A DNA stretch of 64,000 nucleotides from Streptomyces rugosispiralis. GTDB lineage: Bacteria > Actinomycetota > Actinomycetes > Streptomycetales > Streptomycetaceae. A model generated the notes under the pieces. The model did no database searches. It was not told where the DNA came from and saw nothing but the letters and a program-made list of their open reading frames with translations. The translations under genes were made by a program, and so were the position numbers. Where the stretch lies: NCBI RefSeq assembly GCF_024505145.1, contig NZ_JANIAA010000048.1:1-64000 (forward strand), written 5' to 3'. This document shows positions 32,760 through 41,018 of the stretch, piece by piece. Within the stretch, counting starts at the first letter, position 1. Each line of letters opens with the position of its first letter.

Positions 32760-33779
32760 TCAGTCCTCGAAGGTGACGATCATCTTGCCGGTGTTCTCCC
32801 CCCGGAGCATCCCGAGGAAGGCCCCCACCGCGTTCTCCACGCCCTTGACGACGGTCTCGCGGTAGTGCAGCTTGCCCTCGCGGATCCAGCCGCCGACCTC
32901 CTGGAAGAACTCCTCCTGAAGGTGCTGGTGGTCCCCGACCAGCATGCCCTGGATCCGCAGCCGCTTGCCGATGACCATCCCGAGGTTGCGCGGGGCGGGG
33001 GTCGGCTCGGTGGCGTTGTACTGCGAGATCATGCCGCAGACGGTGATCCGGCCGTGCACCTTGAGGCGGCCGATGGCGGCCTCGAGGTGCTCACCGCCGA
33101 CGTTGTCGAAGTAGACGTCGATCCCGTCCGGCGCGGCCTCCTTCAGCTGGTCGGCGACCGGGCCGTTCTTGTAGTTGAACGCCGCGTCGAAGCCGTACTC
33201 GTCGAGCAGCACCCGGACCTTCTCGTCCGAACCGGCGCTGCCGATCACCCGGGAGGCGCCCTTGAGCTTGGCGATCTGGCCGACCTCGCTGCCGACCGCG
33301 CCCGCCGCGCCCGAGACGAAGACCGCGTCGCCCTCCTTGAAGGAGGCGACCTCCAGCAGCCCCGCGTAGGCGGTGAGGCCCGGCATGCCGAGCACCCCGA
33401 GGTAGGCGGGGAGCGGGGCGATCTCGGGGTCGACCTTGACGGCGCTCTTGGCCTCCACCGTCGCGTACTCACGCCAGCCGCCGAAGTGCAGGACGTGGTC
33501 GCCGACGGAGATGCCCTCCGCGTTGGACGCGACGACCTTGCCGACCGCGCCGCCCTCCATCGGCCGGTCCAGCTGGAACGGCGGCGTGTACGACTTCACG
33601 TCGTTCATGCGGCCGCGCATGTACGGGTCCACCGACATGTAGAGATTGCGGACCAGCGCCTGCCCGGGACCCGGCTCGGAGACCGGCGCCTCGCGCAGCG
33701 CGAAGTCCTCCGGCTTCGGCCACCCCTGGGGGCGGGCGACCAGGTGCCATTCACGGCCGGTGGTGGGGATGACGGACAT
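32760..33779 (-). CDS. Zinc-free NADP-dependent oxidoreductase (CurA/leukotriene-reductase-like)
   Basis: A 339-residue MDR-family enzyme that reduces activated double bonds (enones, quinones) with NADPH. Visible are the LYMSVDPYMRGRMND substrate motif, the nucleotide-binding VFVSGAAGAVGSEVGQIAKL, the NADPH specificity region VIGSAGSDEKV, and YFDNVGGEHLEAAIGRLKVH. The zinc cysteines of alcohol dehydrogenases are absent. It diverges from a MarR gene across an 88-bp gap with a palindrome, so it is probably controlled by that regulator in response to phenolic or electrophile stress. Confidence 0.88.
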   Translation of the reverse strand: MSVIPTTGREWHLVARPQGWPKPEDFALREAPVSEPGPGQALVRNLYMSVDPYMRGRMNDVKSYTPPFQLDRPMEGGAVGKVVASNAEGISVGDHVLHFGGWREYATVEAKSAVKVDPEIAPLPAYLGVLGMPGLTAYAGLLEVASFKEGDAVFVSGAAGAVGSEVGQIAKLKGASRVIGSAGSDEKVRVLLDEYGFDAAFNYKNGPVADQLKEAAPDGIDVYFDNVGGEHLEAAIGRLKVHGRITVCGMISQYNATEPTPAPRNLGMVIGKRLRIQGMLVGDHQHLQEEFFQEVGGWIREGKLHYRETVVKGVENAVGAFLGMLRGENTGKMIVTFED

Positions 33780-33807
33780 GGAAGGGCCCTCTCATACGCT
33801 TCAGCAG

Positions 33808-33837
33808 ATGAAACAATCATGCTGCTGGATATTTCAT
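33808..33837. promoter_or_regulatory. Putative MarR operator between divergent genes
   Basis: ATGAAACA (33808-33815) and TATTTCAT (33830-33837) form an imperfect inverted repeat, with a nested CAGCA (33802-33806) and TGCTG (33820-33824) pair. The block is AT-rich for the genome and sits 31 bp before the regulator start. Confidence 0.5.
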
Positions 33838-33867
33838 GTTGTCAAGTAAATGGGTACCCTGGTGGGC

Positions 33868-34317
33868 ATGACGTCCCGCATCGACCCGCTGACCCTCGAA
33901 GTCGTCGAGCTCATCGGCACCATCGTGGCCCGTTATCACGAGGAATACGAGGAGGCCGCGGCCAAGCATTCCCTGACCGGGGCACAGGCCCGGGTGCTGG
34001 GCCTGCTGACCGGCGGCCCGACGCCGATGCGCCGGCTCGCCCAGCAGCTGAAGTGCGAGCCGTCGAACGTCACCGGGATCGTGGACCGCCTGGAGTCGCG
34101 CGGCCTCGCCGAGCGCCGCCTGGACCCGGCCGACCGCCGGGTCAAGCTGGCCGCCGCCACCGAGGCGGGCCGCGAGACCTCCGAACGGCTCCGAGGCTCA
34201 CTCGACTTCGCGCGCGAACCGCTGGCGGAGCTCTCGGACGAGGAGCGGACGGTACTGCGCGACCTGCTCAAACGGATGCTGGGGGCCGAGGAACATCGCC
34301 GTCAGATCGCGCCCTGA
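33868..34317 (+). CDS. MarR-family transcriptional regulator
   Basis: A 149-residue MarR dimeric repressor. The winged helix is clear: SLTGAQARVLGLLTGGP, MRRLAQQLKCEPSNVTGIV, DRLESRGLAERRLDPADRRV with the DxR wing motif. The ATG at 33868 follows GGTGGG at a good distance; the ATG at 33850 has no site. It most likely represses itself and the divergent oxidoreductase, relieved by a phenolic or oxidising ligand. Confidence 0.87.
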   Translation: MTSRIDPLTLEVVELIGTIVARYHEEYEEAAAKHSLTGAQARVLGLLTGGPTPMRRLAQQLKCEPSNVTGIVDRLESRGLAERRLDPADRRVKLAAATEAGRETSERLRGSLDFAREPLAELSDEERTVLRDLLKRMLGAEEHRRQIAP

Positions 34318-34344
34318 GCCCGGAGGACGTCACCAGGGGTCCTC

Positions 34345-35388
34345 CTAGATCTTGCCGGACAGCCATGTGTCGATGGTGTTGGTGGTGCTGTCGGCGTTGC
34401 GCTGGAGGGCCAGGTCGTGGCCGGCGCCGGGAATGGACTTCACGTCGACGTCAGGGCTGGCCGGGTAGGCGGCGGTCTCCGCCTTGCGGGTCGTGTTCAG
34501 GTCGGCGGGGTCGAAGTACAGGCCATCGTGCCGGCCCACGAGCGACAGGACGGGAACATTGACGTTCTTGCCGTAGGTGTCGTTGCTCTGTTCGTCCGAG
34601 AAGGAGGTGAACTCCCCGACGGTGGCGATCTGTTTGACCGCGTCGTCGGCCTTCACGGTGCTCAGGTCTGCGTTGAACGGCCAGTAGAGCAGCTGGCGCA
34701 TGCCGTCCCGGGTGGTGAGGGAGCCGTCCGGTATCGCGCGGCCGGCGAAGGCGGCGTCTTCGGCGGCGGGGTGCATCGCGGCGTTGAACAACAGCCGGCC
34801 GGAGCCGGCATGGTGCATGAATCCGGTGCCGACGACGGCGTCGACGTCCTGGTAGGAAGCGGCTTCCTGGATGGCGACCGCGCTTCCCATGGAGTGGCCG
34901 ACCAGTGCGACCGGCAGCCCCTTGTGGGCGGCCCTCAGCTTGGTGATCAGTTGGTGGATGGTGGCGGAGTGCGTCGTGCCGTTCAGCTTGTCCGCGGCCG
35001 GGCTGCTGGAGTCGCCGGTTCCGAGGCGGTCCACGGCGATGGCGATCCAGCCGTCCTCGGCCGCCTCGCGTGCTTGCGAGATCCAGCCGCGGTCTGTCTT
35101 GAGATCGAAGTACCGGTGGTCGTAGGTGACGCCCGGAACCATCACCTGAATACCCTTCACGCGGGCGTGGGTCGGTCGGTACTCCACGGCGCTCAGCGTC
35201 TGGTCGGCCGGTCCACTGCCGGTGAGTGAGACCTTCTGGGTGATTGTGTGGCGGGTGAAGCCCGAAACACGCTCGGGGGCGGCGGACGCGCTTTGGGGCG
35301 TGACCGCGACGGCGGTGACGAGCAACGCGGCGGACGCCGCGCCCAGGGTGAAGCGGGCCGCGCGGTTCCGGGGCTTGGTCGAGGGCAT
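34345..35388 (-). CDS. Secreted alpha/beta hydrolase
   Basis: A 347-residue exported serine hydrolase. A signal peptide of about 36 residues (FTLGAASAALLVTAVAVTP) is followed by an alpha/beta fold: IQVMVPGVTYDHRYFD, the nucleophile elbow VALVGHSMGSAVAI, an acid strand VPVLSLVGRHDGLYFDP and the catalytic His in IPGAGHDLALQ. It is probably an esterase or lipase; the substrate is not predictable. It converges on the MarR gene. Confidence 0.83.
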   Translation of the reverse strand: MPSTKPRNRAARFTLGAASAALLVTAVAVTPQSASAAPERVSGFTRHTITQKVSLTGSGPADQTLSAVEYRPTHARVKGIQVMVPGVTYDHRYFDLKTDRGWISQAREAAEDGWIAIAVDRLGTGDSSSPAADKLNGTTHSATIHQLITKLRAAHKGLPVALVGHSMGSAVAIQEAASYQDVDAVVGTGFMHHAGSGRLLFNAAMHPAAEDAAFAGRAIPDGSLTTRDGMRQLLYWPFNADLSTVKADDAVKQIATVGEFTSFSDEQSNDTYGKNVNVPVLSLVGRHDGLYFDPADLNTTRKAETAAYPASPDVDVKSIPGAGHDLALQRNADSTTNTIDTWLSGKI

Positions 35389-35447
35389 GGGGAAGTTCCT
35401 TGCTGTCTTGGCCGAGACGCAGCCTCGGGTGAAGCGACGCCGTCGAC

Positions 35448-35576
35448 ATGCTCGTGGACGCCGGTGTCCTCACCGTGCCGGAGAAGACGGTTGAGGAGGA
35501 GAAGGCACACGCGAAAGGGGCCGGGCGGGCGGTGACGGGCGCCGAACCGCTCGGCCCGGCTCGCGCGACAGCCTGA
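35448..35576 (+). other. Short open frame, possible dehydrogenase remnant
   Basis: An ATG frame of 42 codons (MLVDAGVLTVPEKTVEEE at the start) lies in the gap between two minus-strand genes, with no ribosome site. It could be the leftover 3' end of a larger gene. I have no firm homologue. The rest of 35389-35638 shows nothing else. Confidence 0.2.
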
Positions 35577-35638
35577 GCGGAAGGGGTCACCTCTCCGAGG
35601 ACCGGCGCCTCACCGGGTGAGCTGACCCAGAACAGGTC

Positions 35639-36511
35639 CTAGCGGCCGATCTTGTCCAGCTCGGCGAGTTCCTCGTCGGAGAGCGAGAGTCCCGCGCCGG
35701 CGACGTTCTCGCGCAGGTGCGCCACCGACGAGGTGCCGGGAATGAGCAGGATGTTCGGCGACCGCCGCAGCAGCCAGGCCAGCGCGACCGACATCGGCGT
35801 CGCCTTCAGCCTGGTGGCCACGGCGGAAAGCGCCGTGGACTGCAGCGGGGTGAAGCCGCCGAGCGGGAAGAACGGCACGTAGGCGATGCCCTTGACGGTG
35901 AGGTCGTCGATCAGCTCGTCGTCCTGACGGTAGGCGAGGTTGTACAAGTTCTGCACGCACACGATCGGCGCGATCGTCTGTGCCTCGGCGACCTGTTCCG
36001 CCGTCACGTTGCTCACCCCCAGGTGCCGGATCAACCCTTGCTGCTGGAGTTCGACGAGGGTCTCGAAAGGCTCGGCGAGTGAACCGGGCCGGGGGCCCTG
36101 GGCGTCGCCGAGCCGCAGGTTGACCACATCGAGCGCGTCGAGGCCGAGGTCCTCAAGGTTCTCGTGGACGGCGCGGCGCAGGTCCTCGGGCCGCCGGGCA
36201 GGGGGCCAGCCGCCCTGCTGATCGCGGACCGCGCCGACCTTGGTCACGATGTGCAACGACTCGGGGAAGGGGTGCAGCGCCTCACGGATCAGCTGGTTGG
36301 TGACGCGTGGCCCGTAGGCGCCGGCGGTGTCGATGTGGGTGATGCCGAGGGCGGCGGCCTCGCGCAGGACGGCGAGCGCACCATCGTGGTCGGCGGGCGG
36401 GCCCATGACGCCGGGGCCGGCGAGCTGCATGGCGCCGTAGCCGAAGCGGGTGACGGTCAGATCGCCGAGGGTCCAGGTGCCGCCGGGCAGCAGTGCGGAG
36501 GGTGTGTTCAT
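35639..36511 (-). CDS. Aldo/keto reductase
   Basis: A 290-residue NADPH-dependent aldo/keto reductase. Family motifs visible are FGYGAMQLAGPGVMG, THIDTAGAYGPRVTNQLIRE with the catalytic Asp and Tyr, LHIVTKVGAVRD with the Lys, LGVSNVTAEQVAEAQ, and the cofactor region LIPGTSSVAHLRENV. The ATG at 36511 gives the normal N-terminus. It diverges from a LysR regulator whose T-N11-A type site lies near the regulator start. Confidence 0.87.
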   Translation of the reverse strand: MNTPSALLPGGTWTLGDLTVTRFGYGAMQLAGPGVMGPPADHDGALAVLREAAALGITHIDTAGAYGPRVTNQLIREALHPFPESLHIVTKVGAVRDQQGGWPPARRPEDLRRAVHENLEDLGLDALDVVNLRLGDAQGPRPGSLAEPFETLVELQQQGLIRHLGVSNVTAEQVAEAQTIAPIVCVQNLYNLAYRQDDELIDDLTVKGIAYVPFFPLGGFTPLQSTALSAVATRLKATPMSVALAWLLRRSPNILLIPGTSSVAHLRENVAGAGLSLSDEELAELDKIGR

Positions 36512-36678
36512 TCCTGTGTCATTTCTGTTGGGCCGGATGCTGCGGAGCGTCACGTGTCAGGGAGTCGTTCGTTCGCGGCGTCCCTGGTTCGCGCGGTTCA
36601 CCGGCGCGATTTTCGCTCATGCCGTCGATGTTCGCTCGCGGACGACCGGCGCATCCAATACTGATGCGGTGCCCTGTC

Positions 36679-36693
36679 ATACCTGGGGGGTAT
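36679..36693. promoter_or_regulatory. LysR-type binding site
   Basis: ATACC-TGGGG-GGTAT is a 15-bp inverted repeat of the T-N11-A form recognised by LysR regulators. It lies 24 bp upstream of the lysR start and between the divergent gene pair. Confidence 0.6.
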
Positions 36694-36716
36694 CACCGCC
36701 GAGGTAGGCTGGGCCG

Positions 36717-37580
36717 ATGGACCCTTTGGAGACCCGTGAGCTGCGGTACTTCATGGCCGTCGCCGAGGAACTGCACTTCGGCCGCGCCGCCGAGCGTCTG
36801 GGCATGGCCCAGCCGCCGCTCTCCCGGGCGATCCAGCAGCTCGAGCGACGCCTCGGCGTCTCCCTTCTGAAACGCAACCGCCGCGGCGTCGCCCTGACCG
36901 GCGCCGGAGAGATGCTGCTGCACGAGGGCCGCGCGGCCCTCGACGCGATCACCGCCGCCGCTCGCCGCACCCGTCGCGCCGGTGGCGCCGACAGCTCAGG
37001 AGGCACCCGCAACCGCATGGTGCTGGCGGTGAAGGCCGGCGCATCCCACGATCTGCTGCACAAGCTCCTCGACGCCTACGCGGCCGAGCCCGACGCCGCC
37101 GAGATCGAAGTGCTGCCGAGCGGTACGTGTGAGCAGGGAGAGATGCTGCGCGATGGCCGGGCCGATGTGGCGCTCATGCACAAGCCGTTCAACTCCCTCA
37201 CCGGCTTCGACAGCGAGGAACTGATGACCGAGGGTCAGATCGCCATCCTGCCCGCCGGACACCCCCTCGCCGCACACAAGACTTTGTCCCTGGCCGACGT
37301 CAGCGACATCCCCGATCTTCCGCTCGCCCGCTGGTCCCGTGACGGCACGTACCCACCCGGTCCGGGCCCCGAGATCCACGATCAGACGCAACTGGCCCAG
37401 CTGATCGCCCTCGGACGCACCGTGGCCGTCTTCCCCGACTCCGCCCGCGCCTGGCTATGGGCCGAGCACACCGCCGTCCCCCTGACCGACGCGCCCCCCG
37501 TCGTCACCCACATCGCCTGGCCCGCCCACAGCCGCTCGCTCGCCCTCGCCGGGCTGCTCCGCACGGCCACACGGCTATGA
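36717..37580 (+). CDS. LysR-family transcriptional regulator
   Basis: A 287-residue LysR regulator. The N-terminal HTH reads ELRYFMAVAEELHFGRAAER, then LGMAQPPLSRAIQQLERRLG. The effector domain (VLAVKAGASHDLLHKLLDAY onwards) has the two-lobed substrate-binding pattern but is a little shorter than usual. The ATG at 36717 lies close to the ATACC-N5-GGTAT site. It probably autoregulates and controls the divergent aldo/keto reductase. Confidence 0.87.
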   Translation: MDPLETRELRYFMAVAEELHFGRAAERLGMAQPPLSRAIQQLERRLGVSLLKRNRRGVALTGAGEMLLHEGRAALDAITAAARRTRRAGGADSSGGTRNRMVLAVKAGASHDLLHKLLDAYAAEPDAAEIEVLPSGTCEQGEMLRDGRADVALMHKPFNSLTGFDSEELMTEGQIAILPAGHPLAAHKTLSLADVSDIPDLPLARWSRDGTYPPGPGPEIHDQTQLAQLIALGRTVAVFPDSARAWLWAEHTAVPLTDAPPVVTHIAWPAHSRSLALAGLLRTATRL

Positions 37581-37639
37581 CCCTCTCGTGTCTTCCCACC
37601 GCGCCGTCACCCTGACGCCCTCCGCCTGGCCGTCGGCCC

Positions 37640-37738
37640 CCGCACTTCACCGCCGCCGCCACCAGCCTGTGCGCGGTGCTGCTGCCGGAGGCGTGCAACG
37701 TCGGGTTCACCCCGGTCATCAAGCCGGGCGTGCGCGGG
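37640..37738 (+). pseudogene. Tn3-family transposase fragment
   Basis: The frame reads PHFTAAATSLCAVLLPEACN followed by VGFTPVIKPGVRG, matching the conserved C-terminal catalytic region of Tn3-type transposases. Both sides lack the rest of the gene and no 38-bp terminal repeats are visible. It is a remnant lodged between the convergent lysR and DJ-1 genes. Confidence 0.6.
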
Positions 37739-37771
37739 CGACATCGTCAGGGTCGCCCGCGCACCGCGCGC

Positions 37772-38410
37772 TCAGTCCTTTTCCTGGAACAGCTCCTTGG
37801 CTCGGGCCGTGACCAGCGGGCCGGCCTTCTCCACGCTGCCCGCGTCGAAGGGCGGCTGCGGGTCGTACTCCACCATCAACTGCATGGCCCGCGCTGTCAC
37901 CTGGTCGGTGAGCAGCTCCGCCAAGCGCAGAGCCATGTCGATCCCGGAGGAGACGCCAGCGGCAATGATGGTCCGCTGCTCCAGGTGCTCGACCACTCGG
38001 GTGGGGGTCGGAACGGCACCGAGCTCGGTCAGCTTGTCCATGAAGGCCCAGTGCGTGGTCGCTTCGAGACCGGGCAGCAGTCCTGCGGCCGCCAGGAGCA
38101 GAGATCCGGTGCAGACCGAGGTGGTGAAGCGGCTGGTGGCGTGGACCGACCGCAGCCAGTCCAGCAGGACCTTGTCCTCCAGCACGTCGAGAACGCCGAT
38201 CCCACCGGGCACGATGACCACATCCGGCGCGACGACCTCGTCGAAGGTCTTGTCGACGGTCAGGCCGAGGTATCCGTTTTCGGTCCGGACCTCTCCGCGC
38301 TGATGGCCCACGAAGGTCACCGTGGCGCCAGGCAGTCGCTGCAACGTTTCGTAGGGCCCGACCGCGTCCAGGGCGGTGAGGCGAGGGAATAAGACGACGG
38401 CGATGTTCAC
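37772..38410 (-). CDS. DJ-1/PfpI-family protein with TTA codon
   Basis: A 212-residue DJ-1/PfpI superfamily protein. It reads MNIAVVLFPRLTALDAVGPY, APDVVIVPGGIGVLDVL, and the nucleophile elbow TTSVCTGSLLLAAAGLL with the reactive Cys. This arrangement matches isonitrile hydratase-like or AraC-associated amidase-like members. The GTG at 38410 gives the family start. Codon 7 is TTA (38390-38392), so expression should depend on bldA. It diverges from a small ArsR-like regulator. Confidence 0.82.
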   Translation of the reverse strand: MNIAVVLFPRLTALDAVGPYETLQRLPGATVTFVGHQRGEVRTENGYLGLTVDKTFDEVVAPDVVIVPGGIGVLDVLEDKVLLDWLRSVHATSRFTTSVCTGSLLLAAAGLLPGLEATTHWAFMDKLTELGAVPTPTRVVEHLEQRTIIAAGVSSGIDMALRLAELLTDQVTARAMQLMVEYDPQPPFDAGSVEKAGPLVTARAKELFQEKD

Positions 38411-38606
38411 TTGGGGATTCTTTCGTGTTCGGCCGGATCGATGTCGGCAGCTGTCAGGTGACGTACGCGAAGTCCCGGGACTGGCGCGGGGCAACGCTTG
38501 TCCCGCGGTCGCAGGGGCTGCGACCGCCCGAGAGGAGAAAGTTGTACGACGCGCTTCGTAGTACGACGGGGACCGTACCACGGATAGGCTGGGTAGGGTT
38601 GACCGC

Positions 38607-38939
38607 ATGCGAACGCTGCCCCATCCCGCGACGGAAGCGGTCCGGCTTGACACGGTCCTCGCCGCGCTCGCCGACCCCTTGCGCCGACGCATCGTGCGTC
38701 AGCTTTCCGAAGGGGACGAGGCGCAAGCTTGTGGTGCGTTCGACCTGCCGGTCACCAAATCGACGTCGACCCATCACTTCCGGGTGCTCCGCGAGGCGGG
38801 CGTCATCACGCAGCACTACCGCGGCAACAAGATCCTCAACCAGCTGCGTGCAGACGACTTGGAAACCCGCTTCCCGGGCCTGTTGCAAGCGATCCTGGCC
38901 GCAGAGCAGGTGACCGTGGTCCCCACTCACCGGGGCTGA
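38607..38939 (+). CDS. ArsR-family helix-turn-helix regulator
   Basis: A 110-residue winged-helix protein: DTVLAALADPLRRRIVRQLS, then KSTSTHHFRVLREAGVITQH and YRGNKILNQLRADDLE. No CxC metal site is visible, so it probably senses something other than metal. The 196-bp divergent gap to the DJ-1 gene contains two GTACGACG boxes (near 38544 and 38561) that could be its operator. Confidence 0.82.
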   Translation: MRTLPHPATEAVRLDTVLAALADPLRRRIVRQLSEGDEAQACGAFDLPVTKSTSTHHFRVLREAGVITQHYRGNKILNQLRADDLETRFPGLLQAILAAEQVTVVPTHRG

Positions 38940-39140
38940 ATCCGGCAAGGCGTTCATCGTCGCGGCCCCGGAGAGGTGCTGTCCACCGTTGCCTGGGCGG
39001 CCAGTCCATCGCCGGTCCGGCCCGCGACCACCATGTCAGCCGCGGCGCCATCCGTACAGCCGTCGCCGACCTCATGCCAGAGCACACCCACGATCGCCAG
39101 GACGCCCCAGCCCGCCGCGGGCGGTGCGGTCCGCCAGGCC

Positions 39141-39935
39141 CTAGGTGCACCACCACAGGAAGCGCTGGCAGGTCTCCGTGGGCGTCGGGGTCGGCGTCGG
39201 TGCGACGGTCGCCGCGTCGGTGGGCCCCGGCTTTGGCGGGGTGGTGGCCGGATGGGTCGCCCCGGAGCCACCCGGGGCCGAGGTGGAGTCGTCCGACGGG
39301 TCGGAGGACGAGGCGTCGTCCGGATCCGCCGAGGTGTCGTCGTCCCCGCCCTTGGACTTCCCGCCGTCCTTGTCTTTGTCCTTGCCCTCGCCCTTGTCCT
39401 TGTCCTTGTCCTTGTCCTTGGACGACTTTCCGTCCGCCGCCGAGGGGCCCGCGCTCGGGCCGTCCGTGCCCTGGACGATCGTCTCGGCGGACTCCGTCAC
39501 CCCGCCGTCGCGGTCGGCCACCGGCTGCTGCCGCCTGGGCGCCGGGGAGGACTCCCGCCAGTGCCCCTCGGTGGCCAGCTCGGCCACGAACACCGCGACC
39601 AGCACCGGGCCGAGCACCGACGCCAGGATCGCCACCCGGCGTCCCCGGCCCCGGCGGGCCCGACGGGCCCGGCGGCCGAAGATGCCCCGGGACTTGGCCT
39701 TCCGGCGCGAGGCGCGAGTGGTGCCGGAGGCGTCGGCGGTGCCGGTGGCACGGGAAGCCTGGGCCGTACGGCGGCCCGCCCGCCGTTCCGCCCGCGTGGT
39801 GGGCGCCTCGGCCCCGCCCCCGTCCACCCCGTCCGCCGGGGCGGAGGGCAGCCCGAGGTCCTCGGCGGGCCTCCCGCAACCAGGGCAGGAGAAGGCACCG
39901 TTGAGATGGCGGCGGCAGGGAGAGCAGTAATCCAT
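39141..39935 (-). CDS. SCO2400-type membrane protein with N-terminal zinc ribbon
   Basis: A 264-residue Streptomyces-specific protein. MDYCSPCRRHLNGAFSCPGC forms a CxxC...CxxC zinc ribbon at the N-terminus. A basic region (RRARRARRGRGRR) precedes one membrane helix (VAILASVLGPVLVAVFVAEL). The external part is disordered, with a Lys-Asp repeat (KDKDKDKDKGEGKDKDKD, from GTCCTT tandem repeats) and Ser/Pro/Thr-rich stretches, ending CQRFLWWCT. The function is unknown. Confidence 0.72.
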   Translation of the reverse strand: MDYCSPCRRHLNGAFSCPGCGRPAEDLGLPSAPADGVDGGGAEAPTTRAERRAGRRTAQASRATGTADASGTTRASRRKAKSRGIFGRRARRARRGRGRRVAILASVLGPVLVAVFVAELATEGHWRESSPAPRRQQPVADRDGGVTESAETIVQGTDGPSAGPSAADGKSSKDKDKDKDKGEGKDKDKDGGKSKGGDDDTSADPDDASSSDPSDDSTSAPGGSGATHPATTPPKPGPTDAATVAPTPTPTPTETCQRFLWWCT

Positions 39936-40099
39936 TTCGCCGGGCAGGTTATGTGACCAACAGGCAGGTCAGCAGGACGCGGAGTGTGAGGATCCTGTGC
40001 AAAGAACCCTACGAAAGCCCTCGTCAGGCCCCTGTCCCGGCGAACCGGCGACGGCCGGGGTCCGTCCGCCCGGCCCCACTCAGCCGCCGGAGGCCCCAC

Positions 40100-40966
40100 T
40101 CAGCCGCCGAAGGCGGGCTGCGCCAACCCCTGCCCCGCACCCGGGATGACCAGCAGCGACCCGGCGAGCGGCGGCGCGGAGGCGCCGAGTCCGACGCGTG
40201 CCGAGGTCAGATACAGATCGGTGAGGTCCGCACCGCCGAAGGCACACGCGGTCGGGCGCGGGAACGGCAGCTCCACCACCCGATCGAGTGTCCCGTCAGG
40301 GGCGTAGCGGCGGATCGCGGCGCCGTCCCACAGGGCGACCCACACCGCGCCATCGGCGTCCACGCACAGCCCGTCCGGGAACCCCGCCCCCTCCTCGACC
40401 TCGGCGAACGGCCGCCGCGCCGAGACCGCCGGGCCATCGGGGTCCTCGACGTCGAAGACGTCGATACGGCGGGTGGGGGTGTCGATGTAGTACATCAGAC
40501 GGCCGTCCGGGCTCCAGCCGATGCCGTTGCTGACCGTCACCTCCGGCAGGAACTCCGCATGGGAGCCGTCGGACCCGATCCGGGAGAGGGTGCCGCCGCC
40601 GACCCCCTCGTCGTAGCGCATGGTGCCCGCCCACAGCGAGCCGTCGGGCGCGACGGCGGCGTCGTTGCCCCGGCGCCCGGGGACCGCCTCGCGCAGCAGC
40701 CAGTCGAAGCCGCCGTCAGCGCCGTACACCCCGATGCCGTCGCGGAGGTTGACCACCAGGCCGCCGCCCGCGCGGGGCTTGGCCGCGCCGACGTGCTGCT
40801 CGGTGCCCAGGGTGGTGCGGCGGCCGGTGGCGGGGTCGTAGGTGTGGACGCGGGAGGAGAGGATGTCCACCCAGATCAGCCGCTGGGCGGCGGGGTCCCA
40901 GGTGGGTCCCTCACCGAGCACGGCGCTCGCGCGCACCGCGATCTCGAGCGATGGCCGTGTGCTCAT
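40100..40966 (-). CDS. SMP-30/gluconolactonase-family protein
   Basis: A 288-residue six-bladed beta-propeller of the SMP-30/gluconolactonase/LRE family, which hydrolyses sugar lactones. Visible are the metal Glu in VLGEGPTWDPA, LIWVDILSSRVH, GNDAAVAPDGSLWAGTM, VTVSNGIGWSPDGRLMYYID and GFPDGLCVDADGAVWVALWD. The start at 40966 is the last of three tandem RBS-ATG copies; the first two lead to seven-codon minicistrons. It follows an IclR regulator with the same orientation, a pairing common in sugar-acid catabolism. A 21-bp duplication (GGCCCCACTCAGCCGCCG) surrounds the stop codon. Confidence 0.87.
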   Translation of the reverse strand: MSTRPSLEIAVRASAVLGEGPTWDPAAQRLIWVDILSSRVHTYDPATGRRTTLGTEQHVGAAKPRAGGGLVVNLRDGIGVYGADGGFDWLLREAVPGRRGNDAAVAPDGSLWAGTMRYDEGVGGGTLSRIGSDGSHAEFLPEVTVSNGIGWSPDGRLMYYIDTPTRRIDVFDVEDPDGPAVSARRPFAEVEEGAGFPDGLCVDADGAVWVALWDGAAIRRYAPDGTLDRVVELPFPRPTACAFGGADLTDLYLTSARVGLGASAPPLAGSLLVIPGAGQGLAQPAFGG

Positions 40967-41018
40967 ACGTCCCACCTCACACTCATGCGTTCCGCCTCGT
41001 GCTCATACGTTCCGCCTC
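40959..41018 (-). repeat. Three tandem 20-bp RBS-ATG units between iclR and SMP-30 genes
   Basis: The complement reads GAGGCGGAACGTATGAGCAC, GAGGCGGAACGCATGAGTGT and GAGGTGGGACGTATGAGCAC end to end (41018-40999, 40998-40979, 40978-40959). Each unit contains a purine-rich ribosome site and an ATG. The period is not a multiple of three. Unit 1 ATG (41006) encodes MSTRRNA then TGA at 40985-40983. Unit 2 ATG (40986) encodes MSVRWDV then TGA at 40965-40963. Each stop overlaps the next ATG as ATGA. The iclR stop also overlaps the first ATG. Confidence 0.9.
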
